64,000 nucleotides of DNA from positions 186,001 to 250,000 of the forward strand of contig NZ_CP145263.1 in assembly GCF_040739495.1 (NCBI RefSeq), given 5' to 3'. Shown here in pieces: positions 19,397 through 27,881 of the stretch. The number at the start of each line of letters is the position of its first letter. The stretch's first letter is position 1. Below the pieces are notes generated by a model. That model saw nothing but the letters and a program-made list of their open reading frames with translations, searched no databases and was not told where the DNA came from. Both the position numbers and the translations under genes were made by a program. The stretch comes from Staphylococcus capitis subsp. capitis (GTDB lineage: Bacteria; Bacillota; Bacilli; Staphylococcales; Staphylococcaceae).

Positions 19397-21373
19397 TTAT
19401 ATCTCTTTTAAAATGTTGTAGATTTCATTTTTATCTTGAGCATGCACGAGGTTGTCTCTTGTATCATTATGCATTAAAGCTTTTGATAAGCGTTGTAACA
19501 ATCTTAAGTGCGTATCATTACTGTCATTAGGCACAGCGATAAGGAAGACCAATTGCGGTAATGAACCATCAAGACTTTCCCACTGAATGCCCTTTCTATT
19601 TTGCATAACTGCTACGGCAGGTTGATTGACTGCACTTGATTTCGCATGAGGAATCGCCACATTCATACCAATGGCAGTAGTTGACTCTGCTTCTCGCTTA
19701 AGAATAGCTTCTTTAACTTCTTCAACATCAGAGATATAGTGATGTTCATTTAATTTAGAAATGAGCGTATCAATCGCATTGTCACGCGTAAGTTCAGTAT
19801 TTGATATTTCAATAATATTCTCGGCAAATACTTCATGTTCTTTACTTTCATTTGTAGGCTCACTTTGTGGAGCAGTCGTTGCTACATTACTTTGTGTTGT
19901 TGTGTCATTTGCTGATGTAGAATCATTTTCAAGGGTAGGGTCAGTCTCGTGTGCATTCACTTCATTCGCAGGTGTATGTCTCTTGAAAATTAAAACCGTC
20001 ATCATTGTGACTAAACTACCGATAATGACAGCGATAAAGAACCAAAGGACCTTATCAATACCGCCAAGTACTGCTACAACTGGGCCACCATGAGCTACTC
20101 TATCTCCAACACCTCCCAGCGCGGCGATGACAGATGCTACCATAGCACCAATCATATTAGCTGGAATCGTTCTAAGTGGGTCTTGTGCAGCGAAAGGTAT
20201 CGCACCTTCAGTGATACCGAAGAGACCCATTGTAAATGAGGCTTTACCCATTTCTTGTTCAGCTTTGTTAAACTTACGTTTTTGAATAAATGTTGCTAAG
20301 CCTAAACCGATTGGAGGCGTACATACTGCTACAGCAACCATTCCCATCACTGCATAGTTACCTTCAGCAATTAATGCAGAACCGAAGAGAAAGGCAACTT
20401 TGTTAATCGGACCACCCATATCGAAGGCAATCATAGCGCCGATAATCAACGCTAGAATAATAATGTTAGCGCCTTGCATACCTTTTAACCATGTCGTCAA
20501 TGCAGCAAAGATACTTGAAATCGGAGCGCCAATGACAAAGATAAATATCAGTCCCACTATCAGTGAAGAAATAATAGGTATGATAATAATTGGCATAATC
20601 GGTGCCATCGCTTTAGGAACTTTAATTTGTTTAATCCATTTAGCGATATAACCAGCTAAGAAACCGGCAACAATACCACCTAAGAAACCAGCACCTGCAG
20701 TACTGCCATAGAGACTTCCGTCAGCAGCGATAGCTCCACCAATCATACCTGGAACAAGTCCGGGTTTATCAGCAATACTTACGGCAATATAACCGGCTAG
20801 GATTGGAACCATAAATTTAAAAGATAAGCTTCCAATATTTTCAATTGATTTCCAGAATGAATGCTCTGGAATGACGAGGCCTTTAGAAGTCGCTTCGCCA
20901 CCTATAGTTAAAGCAATGGCCATCAGCAATCCGCCTACAACGATGAATGGCACCATGAAAGAGACACCATTCATTAAGTGTTGATAGACCATTTGCATGC
21001 CACTTTTATGTTCATTATCTTCTTCAGAATTGTGGCTGTGAGTTTCTGAATCATTTCCATGATAGATACGGGCGTCTTGATCAATGATACGTTGAATTAA
21101 TAGTTTTGGATGATGGATACCTTCACGCACGTTCTCATTAATGAGGCGTTTACCATTAAAACGTGAAAGATCAACTTGTCTATCAGCGGCAATAATGATG
21201 CCATCTGCTTCTTTAATTTCCTTGGCAGTTAAAATGTTTTCAGCACCTACACCGCCTTGCGTTTCAACTTTGATATCTACGCCCATTTCCTTAGCAGCTT
21301 GTTCTAATTTTTCTTGAGCCATATATGTATGAGCGATACCGTTCGGACATGATGTTATAGCAAGTATTTTCAT
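19397..21373 (-). CDS. fruA: Fructose-family PTS transporter, EIIBCA fused
   Basis: About 658 aa. The N-terminal EIIB domain carries the phospho-Cys in ITSCPNGIAHTYMA (Cys9). The central EIIC domain (about 115-460) has nine or so helices, including the GGPINKVAF segment. The C-terminal EIIA domain (about 515-658) has the phospho-His in NVAIPHAKSS. It imports and phosphorylates fructose or mannose. The ATG at 21373 fits the AAGGAG site better than the GTG at 21382. A perfect catabolite-response element lies just upstream, the regulator gene precedes it and manA follows. Confidence 0.93.
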   Translation of the reverse strand: MKILAITSCPNGIAHTYMAQEKLEQAAKEMGVDIKVETQGGVGAENILTAKEIKEADGIIIAADRQVDLSRFNGKRLINENVREGIHHPKLLIQRIIDQDARIYHGNDSETHSHNSEEDNEHKSGMQMVYQHLMNGVSFMVPFIVVGGLLMAIALTIGGEATSKGLVIPEHSFWKSIENIGSLSFKFMVPILAGYIAVSIADKPGLVPGMIGGAIAADGSLYGSTAGAGFLGGIVAGFLAGYIAKWIKQIKVPKAMAPIMPIIIIPIISSLIVGLIFIFVIGAPISSIFAALTTWLKGMQGANIIILALIIGAMIAFDMGGPINKVAFLFGSALIAEGNYAVMGMVAVAVCTPPIGLGLATFIQKRKFNKAEQEMGKASFTMGLFGITEGAIPFAAQDPLRTIPANMIGAMVASVIAALGGVGDRVAHGGPVVAVLGGIDKVLWFFIAVIIGSLVTMMTVLIFKRHTPANEVNAHETDPTLENDSTSANDTTTQSNVATTAPQSEPTNESKEHEVFAENIIEISNTELTRDNAIDTLISKLNEHHYISDVEEVKEAILKREAESTTAIGMNVAIPHAKSSAVNQPAVAVMQNRKGIQWESLDGSLPQLVFLIAVPNDSNDTHLRLLQRLSKALMHNDTRDNLVHAQDKNEIYNILKEI

Positions 21374-21398
21374 CGCTTTCACTCTCCTTTATTTAAAG

Positions 21399-21412
21399 TG
21401 TAAGCGTATTCA
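21399..21412. promoter_or_regulatory. Catabolite-response element (cre) upstream of fruA
   Basis: TGTAAGCGTATTCA matches the CcpA consensus TGNAARCGNWWWCA at every position. It lies 26 nt before the fruA start, a position where bound CcpA would block transcription when preferred sugars are present. Confidence 0.75.
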
Positions 21413-21452
21413 ATACTGTATAAAAAAGAATAATTGCCGTTATTAGTGGCAA

Positions 21453-23330
21453 TTATTCTCGAATTTGAGCGATTAACTTATTTTTCATGACTTGGTTATC
21501 CATCAGACACCACTGATCAACCGTATGTTCATCAAGTTGAGCCAGTGACTGAATCATATTTTTCATCATTTGTGCATCTTTCTTCGCAATCGCTAGGAAG
21601 AACACTAACTTCACATCATGTTGTTTCCATGGAATGGGGTGTTTGAATTTATAGACAATCACATGAGATTTCAGCACCTTCTCAGGATTACCGTGAGGAA
21701 TCGCCATACCATTGCCTATGAAAGTTGAAGACTGACGTTCGCGTTCCATCGCAGATTCAATGTAACCGTCTAAAGTCGCTTGATGCTGTTCTAGAATCTC
21801 TTGAGTTCTCTTAAAGATTGAGAGTGCAATGGAAGGTTCATCTTGTTCGATGTCGGACTCAACCACAAATTCTATTGGTGACAGGGCATCTCTTTGTAAC
21901 GTTGGATTTTTAAACGTTTTAATTACATGTTCAACTTGGCGTTCATCATCTTTCGAAAATAATGGCGACACCTGAATCACTTTCGGAAGGTGTGATGAAC
22001 GTTTGTGACTTAAGTTGATATCATGCGTCGTGATGAGCATATCCACTTGCGCAAAGTCATAAGTTTCAACATCTTCAAGTTTCAATGTATCAACAATTGA
22101 TATTGAAGGACTTAATTTCTTAATTCTTTCAGCTAATAAAGTTGAAACCCCTAAGCCGTAATAGCACACAATGACAACGTTAATGGTCGAGTGCATTTGT
22201 CGTTCAATTGATGATTGAAAATGGATCGTCAAAAAGGCAATTTCATCTTCGCTAAGTTGTATGTCAGTGTCTTTAGATAACTGATGAATCACATCGTAAA
22301 GCGTGTTAAAGATAAAAGGATAGAGTTGTTTGATTTCAGATGTCAGCGGATTGTTGAGGTAAACATTGCGCATCAATCGTAAGTAGGTACGACTAAAGTG
22401 CATATAAATATTTTCTTTTAGAATTGAATCTTTAGAAAAAAGAATATCTACATTCGTTTCCATCAATTGTATTAACCGTTGAATATAACTTTGAATAAAG
22501 AGTTGTTGGAAGCTTAAATCAAATTGATTGAAATGATAACTAATGAAGAATGAAAACAATTGACTCGTTTCATCAGTCAGCTGGTAACCTAGTTGTTGAT
22601 TAATATCTTTAATACACTGTCGTGCTATGGCTAGTGAAGTTGGATTCGACTCCCAATCTAACTCCTCAGAGTTAGTACGCTTGATAATTAAGATTAAATG
22701 CACAAGTAATTGTCGCACTTGATTATCTGACGTTTGAAGCTCGGAAGCTTGAATATGTTTCTTAATAATATGATGAATACGCTGAATATGTCCCTGTGGT
22801 AATTCTTGGAGAATCAAATCTTCTACCTTAATTTCATTCGAAGAGAGTTGATTCAGATGAAGAACCGCATTACTTAAATCCGAACCACTAGCATCGATAA
22901 TGATGCCTTGTTTCCTTTTCAAAGTGATGGTGACATCAAATTTTTCACACCAAGTTTGGATACGTGTGACACAATCGAGTACATCTGACTTTGATAGATG
23001 AAACTGTGATGCAAGATCACTCAAAGTATATGTATGATGATCCATCAATAATTTATAAGCAATCGTAATTAATAACTTTCTCTCTTTAAGAATACTGTCA
23101 TTTAATTGTCCCTCAATATAACTAATAGAATATGTATCTAAATTTAATTGATAACCTCTAGATTTAACACTCACTATAAGATTATCAATAAATGTAGAAT
23201 TAATAACTTTAATATCATTCCTAACTGTGCGATTAGACACATTTAAATAAGCCGAAACTTTATTCCCGCTAACGTACGTTTGAGCGTTATTGATTAAGAG
23301 TTGAATGAGTTTAATCTGTCTGTATATCAT
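21453..23330 (-). CDS. PRD-containing transcriptional regulator with EIIB and EIIA domains (MtlR/LicR-like)
   Basis: The product, about 625 aa, starts with two winged-helix regions (NVSNRTVRNDIKVIN at the N-terminus). PRD regulatory domains follow (His residues in FLTIHFQSSIERQ and others), then an EIIB-like stretch with CYYGLGVSTLLAERI and a C-terminal EIIA-like domain with AIPHGNPEKVL. Such proteins activate the neighbouring PTS operon and are themselves controlled by PTS phosphorylation. The start is uncertain: the ATG at 23330 is taken because the protein then begins MIYRQIKLIQLL, but an in-frame GTG at 23342 is possible. It lies upstream of fruA. Confidence 0.85.
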   Translation of the reverse strand: MIYRQIKLIQLLINNAQTYVSGNKVSAYLNVSNRTVRNDIKVINSTFIDNLIVSVKSRGYQLNLDTYSISYIEGQLNDSILKERKLLITIAYKLLMDHHTYTLSDLASQFHLSKSDVLDCVTRIQTWCEKFDVTITLKRKQGIIIDASGSDLSNAVLHLNQLSSNEIKVEDLILQELPQGHIQRIHHIIKKHIQASELQTSDNQVRQLLVHLILIIKRTNSEELDWESNPTSLAIARQCIKDINQQLGYQLTDETSQLFSFFISYHFNQFDLSFQQLFIQSYIQRLIQLMETNVDILFSKDSILKENIYMHFSRTYLRLMRNVYLNNPLTSEIKQLYPFIFNTLYDVIHQLSKDTDIQLSEDEIAFLTIHFQSSIERQMHSTINVVIVCYYGLGVSTLLAERIKKLSPSISIVDTLKLEDVETYDFAQVDMLITTHDINLSHKRSSHLPKVIQVSPLFSKDDERQVEHVIKTFKNPTLQRDALSPIEFVVESDIEQDEPSIALSIFKRTQEILEQHQATLDGYIESAMERERQSSTFIGNGMAIPHGNPEKVLKSHVIVYKFKHPIPWKQHDVKLVFFLAIAKKDAQMMKNMIQSLAQLDEHTVDQWCLMDNQVMKNKLIAQIRE

Positions 23331-23456
23331 AGTCCATCTCACTTCTCCCACAAAGTTTGTTTAGGAAAACGCTTACTCCACAATCAAAGTTTACTTGTTA
23401 GCGAGGAGATAGGCAAGTGGCAGGGTGAATTAAAACATTTATATAAATTATATTAA

Positions 23457-23488
23457 ACTCCCCAAACCACGGTGATAGTTAGGGGAGT
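23457..23488 (-). terminator. Hairpin after the carbamoyltransferase-like gene
   Basis: ACTCCCC (23457-23463) pairs with GGGGAGT (23482-23488), extended by AAC/GTT. The T run on the minus strand is weak, so termination is probable but not certain. Confidence 0.55.
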
Positions 23489-23587
23489 GATGTATAATTG
23501 TATACATGCTATTTTTATTAATTAATTGAATTTTTAATTCTAAAGGGCAAACTTCTTAAGAAATATTATTAAATTATTACTTTTGTA

Positions 23588-23601
23588 AGGAAACGTTTTC
23601 A
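23588..23601. promoter_or_regulatory. cre-like site
   Basis: AGGAAACGTTTTCA matches 13 of 14 positions of the CcpA consensus. It lies between the carbamoyltransferase-like gene and the PTS regulator gene, about 260 nt before the latter. A role in control of the regulator is possible. Confidence 0.35.
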
Positions 23602-23639
23602 AGTTTTCTTTACTTTTATTTAAATATTTGAAATGCACT

Positions 23640-24572
23640 TTAGTTGTCGTATTTCATAAAGTAATACAATAGAGACATTCTTATTAGCATGCCATTATAT
23701 GCTTGTTTAGTAAATATCACATTGCTCATACCATCTGTATCTGAGGAAAGTTCGTCCTCTCTTGGACCAGGACTTAAAACGGGGATAGTATTTTTATTAT
23801 TAAATTTATCTTTAGATACAATTAGATTATTTGGTAACTGAGGTTTATTATCCACTTTTTCAGAATAAGCAGAATTAAAATCAGGCAATTCAAAAGGGAT
23901 TATATCCAATATATCGGCTTGTTCTAATATTCTTTCTACATTATGAACTATAGAATAATTAGTGTTCCTTAATAAGTGTAATATATCACTATTCAATTCT
24001 TCGCCATTCGGTAAAAGGAAGATAATTTTTTTAATATCAAATTTTTCTAATCCCATAACTATAGAACGAATTACTCTACAATTAATATCTCCACCTATAC
24101 CTATAATCTTATTATCTAAACCACCTAATTCCTTAGTCATTGTATATAAATCTAGTAAGGCTTGTGTCGGATGTTCGTTTGTACCATCACCCGCATTAAT
24201 CATAGGTATGTTAGTAATATTGGACGCTTTTTCGACTGCGAAGTTTTCATAATGACGCATAACCATTGCATTTGAATATTGAGAGATATATTTAATAGTA
24301 TCTGCCATACTTTCATCAAAGTAATCATCGGTACGTGCTACCTTTGGACCTCCCATATCTATAACTTGACCACCTAACCTAAACATAGCACTAGCAAAAC
24401 TCATTCTAGTTCTCGTACTAGGTTGATAAAATAAGGTTGCTAAAACTTTTCCATTCAAATCTTTGATAATTTTGTTATTTTTCAAGGCTCTTTCATAGCG
24501 ATTAGCTTGTTCAAATAAGTTATTAATAAAATTTAAGTTTATATCATTCATTGATAATAAATTACCAATCAA
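23640..24572 (-). CDS. Aspartate/ornithine carbamoyltransferase-family protein, atypical active site
   Basis: The 310-aa protein has both carbamoyltransferase domains. The carbamoyl-phosphate loop STRTR (52-56) and the HPTQ motif (134-137) are intact, and GGDINCRVIRS corresponds to the DxxxSRV segment. Two catalytic features differ from aspartate carbamoyltransferase: the KKGETLADT loop is YFDESMADT (86-92), so the lysine equivalent to E. coli Lys84 is Phe, and the HPLPR loop is SPGPRED. It is thus unlikely to be pyrB and may carbamoylate another amine. It begins at TTG after GAGAGG, overlapping the stop of the ThiF-like gene, so the two are translationally coupled. It is not near other pyrimidine genes. 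Confidence 0.8.
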   Translation of the reverse strand: MIGNLLSMNDINLNFINNLFEQANRYERALKNNKIIKDLNGKVLATLFYQPSTRTRMSFASAMFRLGGQVIDMGGPKVARTDDYFDESMADTIKYISQYSNAMVMRHYENFAVEKASNITNIPMINAGDGTNEHPTQALLDLYTMTKELGGLDNKIIGIGGDINCRVIRSIVMGLEKFDIKKIIFLLPNGEELNSDILHLLRNTNYSIVHNVERILEQADILDIIPFELPDFNSAYSEKVDNKPQLPNNLIVSKDKFNNKNTIPVLSPGPREDELSSDTDGMSNVIFTKQAYNGMLIRMSLLYYFMKYDN

Positions 24573-25444
24573 TTTTATTCGCCTCTCTTTCTATAACTTT
24601 AGTTTTCCAAGAGGCTGAATCAAACATAGAATAACTAGGTGTTGTAGGTAGTTCTTTATATTCAGGGATATTTTTTAAATCTACTATTTCAAAACTCAGT
24701 CTTTCTACTAGAAGACCTTGTGCTAGAGGGGTCAACCAGCAAAAATGGGACATTCTTTATTATGAATCAACCATTCATCTAATTTTTCTTTGGATGGAAA
24801 TTGGGGATACTTAGGAAATAGGGAATAAACAATTTTTCTTGTATTATGTTCATCTAACTTTGAGCCGGGTTTGATATTGAAATAGTCTTTTGCAGACATA
24901 GAATCTTTGGTCCATTTAAAAAAGAAGGCTCTATGACCAAACACGGGGACTGTTAACATGAATTTACAACGGCTATGGGTTTTAAAAGCGTCATGTAATG
25001 CATAACGAGCTTCCAACTCAAACAATTCTATTTTATCTAAAACATAATCACAACCTTCTACAAATTCATCAGCAGTATTATCGTTGATGCCTTCAGGGAA
25101 AATATCAACATTAACATCTCTAGAAATATTAAATATAGATTCTCCAACAACTTCAGCTTTATTTTTACCGATGGTGCTGAGGGAAGCGCCATACTGTCTA
25201 TTAATATTAGAAAGGTCGAAATAATCAGGATCGGCAATTTTTATATGCCGTACGCCTAATCTCACTAGTCTCTCAGCTACAGCACCTCCTATACCTCCAC
25301 AACCTGCTATACCAATTACAACATTGCTGATTTTTTTCTGACGTTCTTTAGTGTATTTCCTAGCCAACCTAAATTTCGTTTAACTCTTTCCCAATAACGT
25401 TGTTCATCGAATTCAGCAGTGTACTTAATAACTTTAGACTTCAT
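24562..25444 (-). pseudogene. ThiF/MoeB/HesA E1-like adenylyltransferase, two frameshifts
   Basis: Three overlapping frames join into one protein of about 294 aa. The N-terminus (from ATG 25444, SD GGGAGG) reads MKSKVIKYTAEFDEQRYWER and continues after a frame change near 25370. The middle part carries the E1 nucleotide site AGCGGIGG, the acidic DPDYFDLSNINRQ motif and IGKNKAEVV. After a second one-base loss near 24745 the C-terminus (TPLAQGLLVERL to the end at NKIDW) resumes. E1-like enzymes adenylate carboxyl groups of small proteins or metabolites, as MccB does for microcin C. As read, the ATP-binding core is open for 211 codons but both ends are out of frame. It overlaps the downstream carbamoyltransferase-like gene. 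Confidence 0.75.
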
Positions 25445-25552
25445 AATGAACCTCCCAAAAATAAGTAATTGCTAATACTAGGTCTCAAGGAAAAATTGAA
25501 ATATAAGTAATCATATAACTTCTTGCTTTGTCAAAAGCTTTCATTTTACTTA

Positions 25553-26230
25553 TCAATTCGTATTCATATCTAAATGAGTTTTAAAAGATTTTTCTCCCTT
25601 TTTAGTTATCCTAAGACATCGATTTATTTCACATTTTTGGATCCAAGACAATTCAAATAATTTTTTTGTAATCTCTAAAGCAATAGGTCCGGCTATATGG
25701 TGTTTTCTTTCAGTCCAATCTATATGTTTAATAATAGGTTTAGAATATAGTTTATTATCTGTTTCTAATCCTAGACATTTCAACCAAGCTTTTCCACTTT
25801 CAGTTAATTTATAATATTCTTCACAATCTTCCATATAACCCTTTTCTAATAATGATTCCGTAAATTTAACACCCATTTTTCCAGCAATATGACCATAACA
25901 GGTCCTCATAAATGATAACTTTCTCTTTTTAGTTGTTTCTTTCAAAGACTTACTTTCCATAGATGGTGATATTATGGCTAATGCATTTATAGCATCTATA
26001 ACCTTCTCATCAGTTATTTTGTAATAGCGATGTCTTCCCCACTTTTCTACAGTAATTAGGTTAGCCTCTATTAATTTAGAAAGATGATCACTAGCAGTTT
26101 GAGGTTTCACATTAGCTAATTTAGCCAATTCACCAGCTGGGAGTGCTTTACCACTAGATAATTCTATTAACATTGTCAAACGTGTTTGATGTCCAATAAG
26201 TAGAATGTTATTAGCAAACTTTTTATACAT
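25553..26230 (-). CDS. ArsR-type winged-helix transcriptional regulator
   Basis: The 225-aa protein has an ArsR-type helix-turn-helix at residues about 12-80 (AGELAKLANVKPQTASDHLSKL, wing WGRHRYYKIT). A C-terminal domain of about 130 residues has several Cys and His, possibly for ligand sensing. It is longer than classical metal-sensing ArsR proteins. It is divergent from the MFS exporter and lies upstream of the ThiF-like/carbamoyltransferase-like pair on the same strand, so it could control both directions. A long palindrome lies in the divergent promoter region. Confidence 0.82.
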   Translation of the reverse strand: MYKKFANNILLIGHQTRLTMLIELSSGKALPAGELAKLANVKPQTASDHLSKLIEANLITVEKWGRHRYYKITDEKVIDAINALAIISPSMESKSLKETTKKRKLSFMRTCYGHIAGKMGVKFTESLLEKGYMEDCEEYYKLTESGKAWLKCLGLETDNKLYSKPIIKHIDWTERKHHIAGPIALEITKKLFELSWIQKCEINRCLRITKKGEKSFKTHLDMNTN

Positions 26231-26262
26231 ATATTCACCTTCTCTATTTATATTATTATTCT

Positions 26263-26308
26263 ATACCCATAAAATATTTCGGTGTTAAGCGAAATTTTAT
26301 GTGGGTAT
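26263..26308. promoter_or_regulatory. Long palindromic operator between divergent regulator and exporter
   Basis: The left arm, ATACCCATAAAATATTTCG, and the right arm, CGAAATTTTATGTGGGTAT, are reverse complements apart from small indels. The spacer is 8 nt. It lies centrally between the two divergent starts and is the likely binding site of the ArsR-type regulator. Confidence 0.65.
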
Positions 26309-26340
26309 GAATAAATTAGTTAGATAGGGAGGTATTATAG

Positions 26341-27723
26341 TTGAACATTTCTTCTAAATATTTTGATTATTTAGTTGTTTTTACCGCAGGCATAGGAATG
26401 TTTTTATCTACCTTAGATAGTGGAATTATTAACGTAGCATTACCTACTTTATCAAAATCATTTAATGTTGATACATCATTGATAACATGGAGTGTCACTT
26501 TATATACTTTATTATTGACGGGAACGATTATCATATTTGGAAGATTGAGTGACAAATATAGTCGAATAAATATCTATAGTATTGGGCTTATTGTGTTTTT
26601 AATAGCTTCAATTTTATGTGGTTTTTCAAGTAATGTTATCCAATTGATCACATTTCGAGGTTTACAAGGTATAGGAGCAGCAATGTTGCAAGGCACTGCC
26701 ACTGCTATTATTACAACTAGTATTCCTGAAGATAGACAAGGATCGGCCCTAGGAACGCTAAGTATACTTTTAGGAATAGGACCAGTTTTAGGACCTAGTG
26801 TAGGAGGGAGTTTACTCTCTTTAGGAAGTTGGAGATGGATATTTTGGATGAATATTCCCTTTATCGTAGTAGGGTTAGTTGGTTGTTTAATATTGAAGAG
26901 AAATATTAAAGAAAATAGAAGTACATCTATTCACCTAGATTTGCGAGGAAATATATTGTTATTTCTATCTATATTTTGTTTATTAATCAGTCTAACTGCA
27001 TGGTCTCATAATTCTATTAAAAGTTTACTCGTTTATGGGAATTTAATAACTTTTATCATACTATTTAGTTTGTTTGTAGTATGGGAATTAAAAAATAGTC
27101 ATCCAATCATAGATTTACGCATGTTTAAAAATATATCTTTTTCTTCTCCTATTTTTGCGATATTTGTTTTTGGCGGTACGACCTCTCTAGGATTTATCGT
27201 TCCACCGTACATATTAGAGAAAGCTAACCATCTCGGTTCATGGCAAGTGGGCTTAGTTAATTTAGCATCTCCTTTAGGCTTAGTCATTGTTTCAAAACTT
27301 GCCGGAAAGTTGATATCTCGTTTAGGAAGTACCATATTAATGGTGATTGGATTAATTATAATGACTATTGCTTATACAAGTTTAGGAGGCTTCCAATTTA
27401 TTTTAAGTCCAATAGCATTAAGTCTATTATTACTACTATATGGTTTAGGAGGTGGATTCTTTCTTCCTTCTAATACTTCAGCAATTATGGGCTCCGTTTC
27501 TCAAGATATGCAAGGTACAGTAGGAGCAGCTCAAAGAATGGTTCAAAATATAGGTATTGCTATTTATACAGCTATAACTTCATTATTTATTAATAACTTC
27601 TCAAGTTCTAATAAACTAATAGCAGGGGCTAGTGAAGCGTGGTTATTTGCAGCTGCATCTTTATTTATAGCACTACTCCCTTTCTTATTAAAAATCTTAC
27701 GAACCAAACAACGTGCTGAATAA
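26341..27723 (+). CDS. MFS multidrug-type exporter, DHA2/14-helix (EmrB/QacA) family
   Basis: The 460-aa protein has about fourteen membrane helices. Family motifs are visible: LDSGIINVALPTLSKS in helix 1 (motif D), GRLSDKYSRINIYSIG between helices 2 and 3 (motif A), and GIGPVLGPSVGG in helix 5 (motif C, typical of antiporters). It exports drugs or a small metabolite using the proton gradient. It starts at TTG, 9-10 nt after AGGGAGG. The divergent ArsR-type gene and the adjacent ThiF-like/carbamoyltransferase-like genes suggest it exports the product of that pair or protects from a related toxin; this is inference. Confidence 0.88.
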   Translation: MNISSKYFDYLVVFTAGIGMFLSTLDSGIINVALPTLSKSFNVDTSLITWSVTLYTLLLTGTIIIFGRLSDKYSRINIYSIGLIVFLIASILCGFSSNVIQLITFRGLQGIGAAMLQGTATAIITTSIPEDRQGSALGTLSILLGIGPVLGPSVGGSLLSLGSWRWIFWMNIPFIVVGLVGCLILKRNIKENRSTSIHLDLRGNILLFLSIFCLLISLTAWSHNSIKSLLVYGNLITFIILFSLFVVWELKNSHPIIDLRMFKNISFSSPIFAIFVFGGTTSLGFIVPPYILEKANHLGSWQVGLVNLASPLGLVIVSKLAGKLISRLGSTILMVIGLIIMTIAYTSLGGFQFILSPIALSLLLLLYGLGGGFFLPSNTSAIMGSVSQDMQGTVGAAQRMVQNIGIAIYTAITSLFINNFSSSNKLIAGASEAWLFAAASLFIALLPFLLKILRTKQRAE

Positions 27724-27761
27724 AAGATATTCTAATTTAAAATGATCTATTAAAAGATTTC

Positions 27762-27813
27762 TTGCACTCATAACAGTTTTTTCATTAATAATTGTTATGT
27801 GTGCAATTTTTGT
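27762..27813 (+). terminator. Terminator after the MFS gene
   Basis: TTGCACTCATAACA (27762-27775) pairs with TGTTATGTGTGCAA (27793-27806), followed by TTTTTG. Confidence 0.8.
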
Positions 27814-27881
27814 TTTTCACTATATATTGACCCAAGTAAATATGATATATTTTAATTAAATTATTTATATTGGGTGATAGT

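Noticed and set aside
23640..24572. Annotating the carbamoyltransferase homologue as pyrB
   Set aside because: The catalytic lysine loop and HPLPR loop differ and no pyrimidine genes are adjacent.
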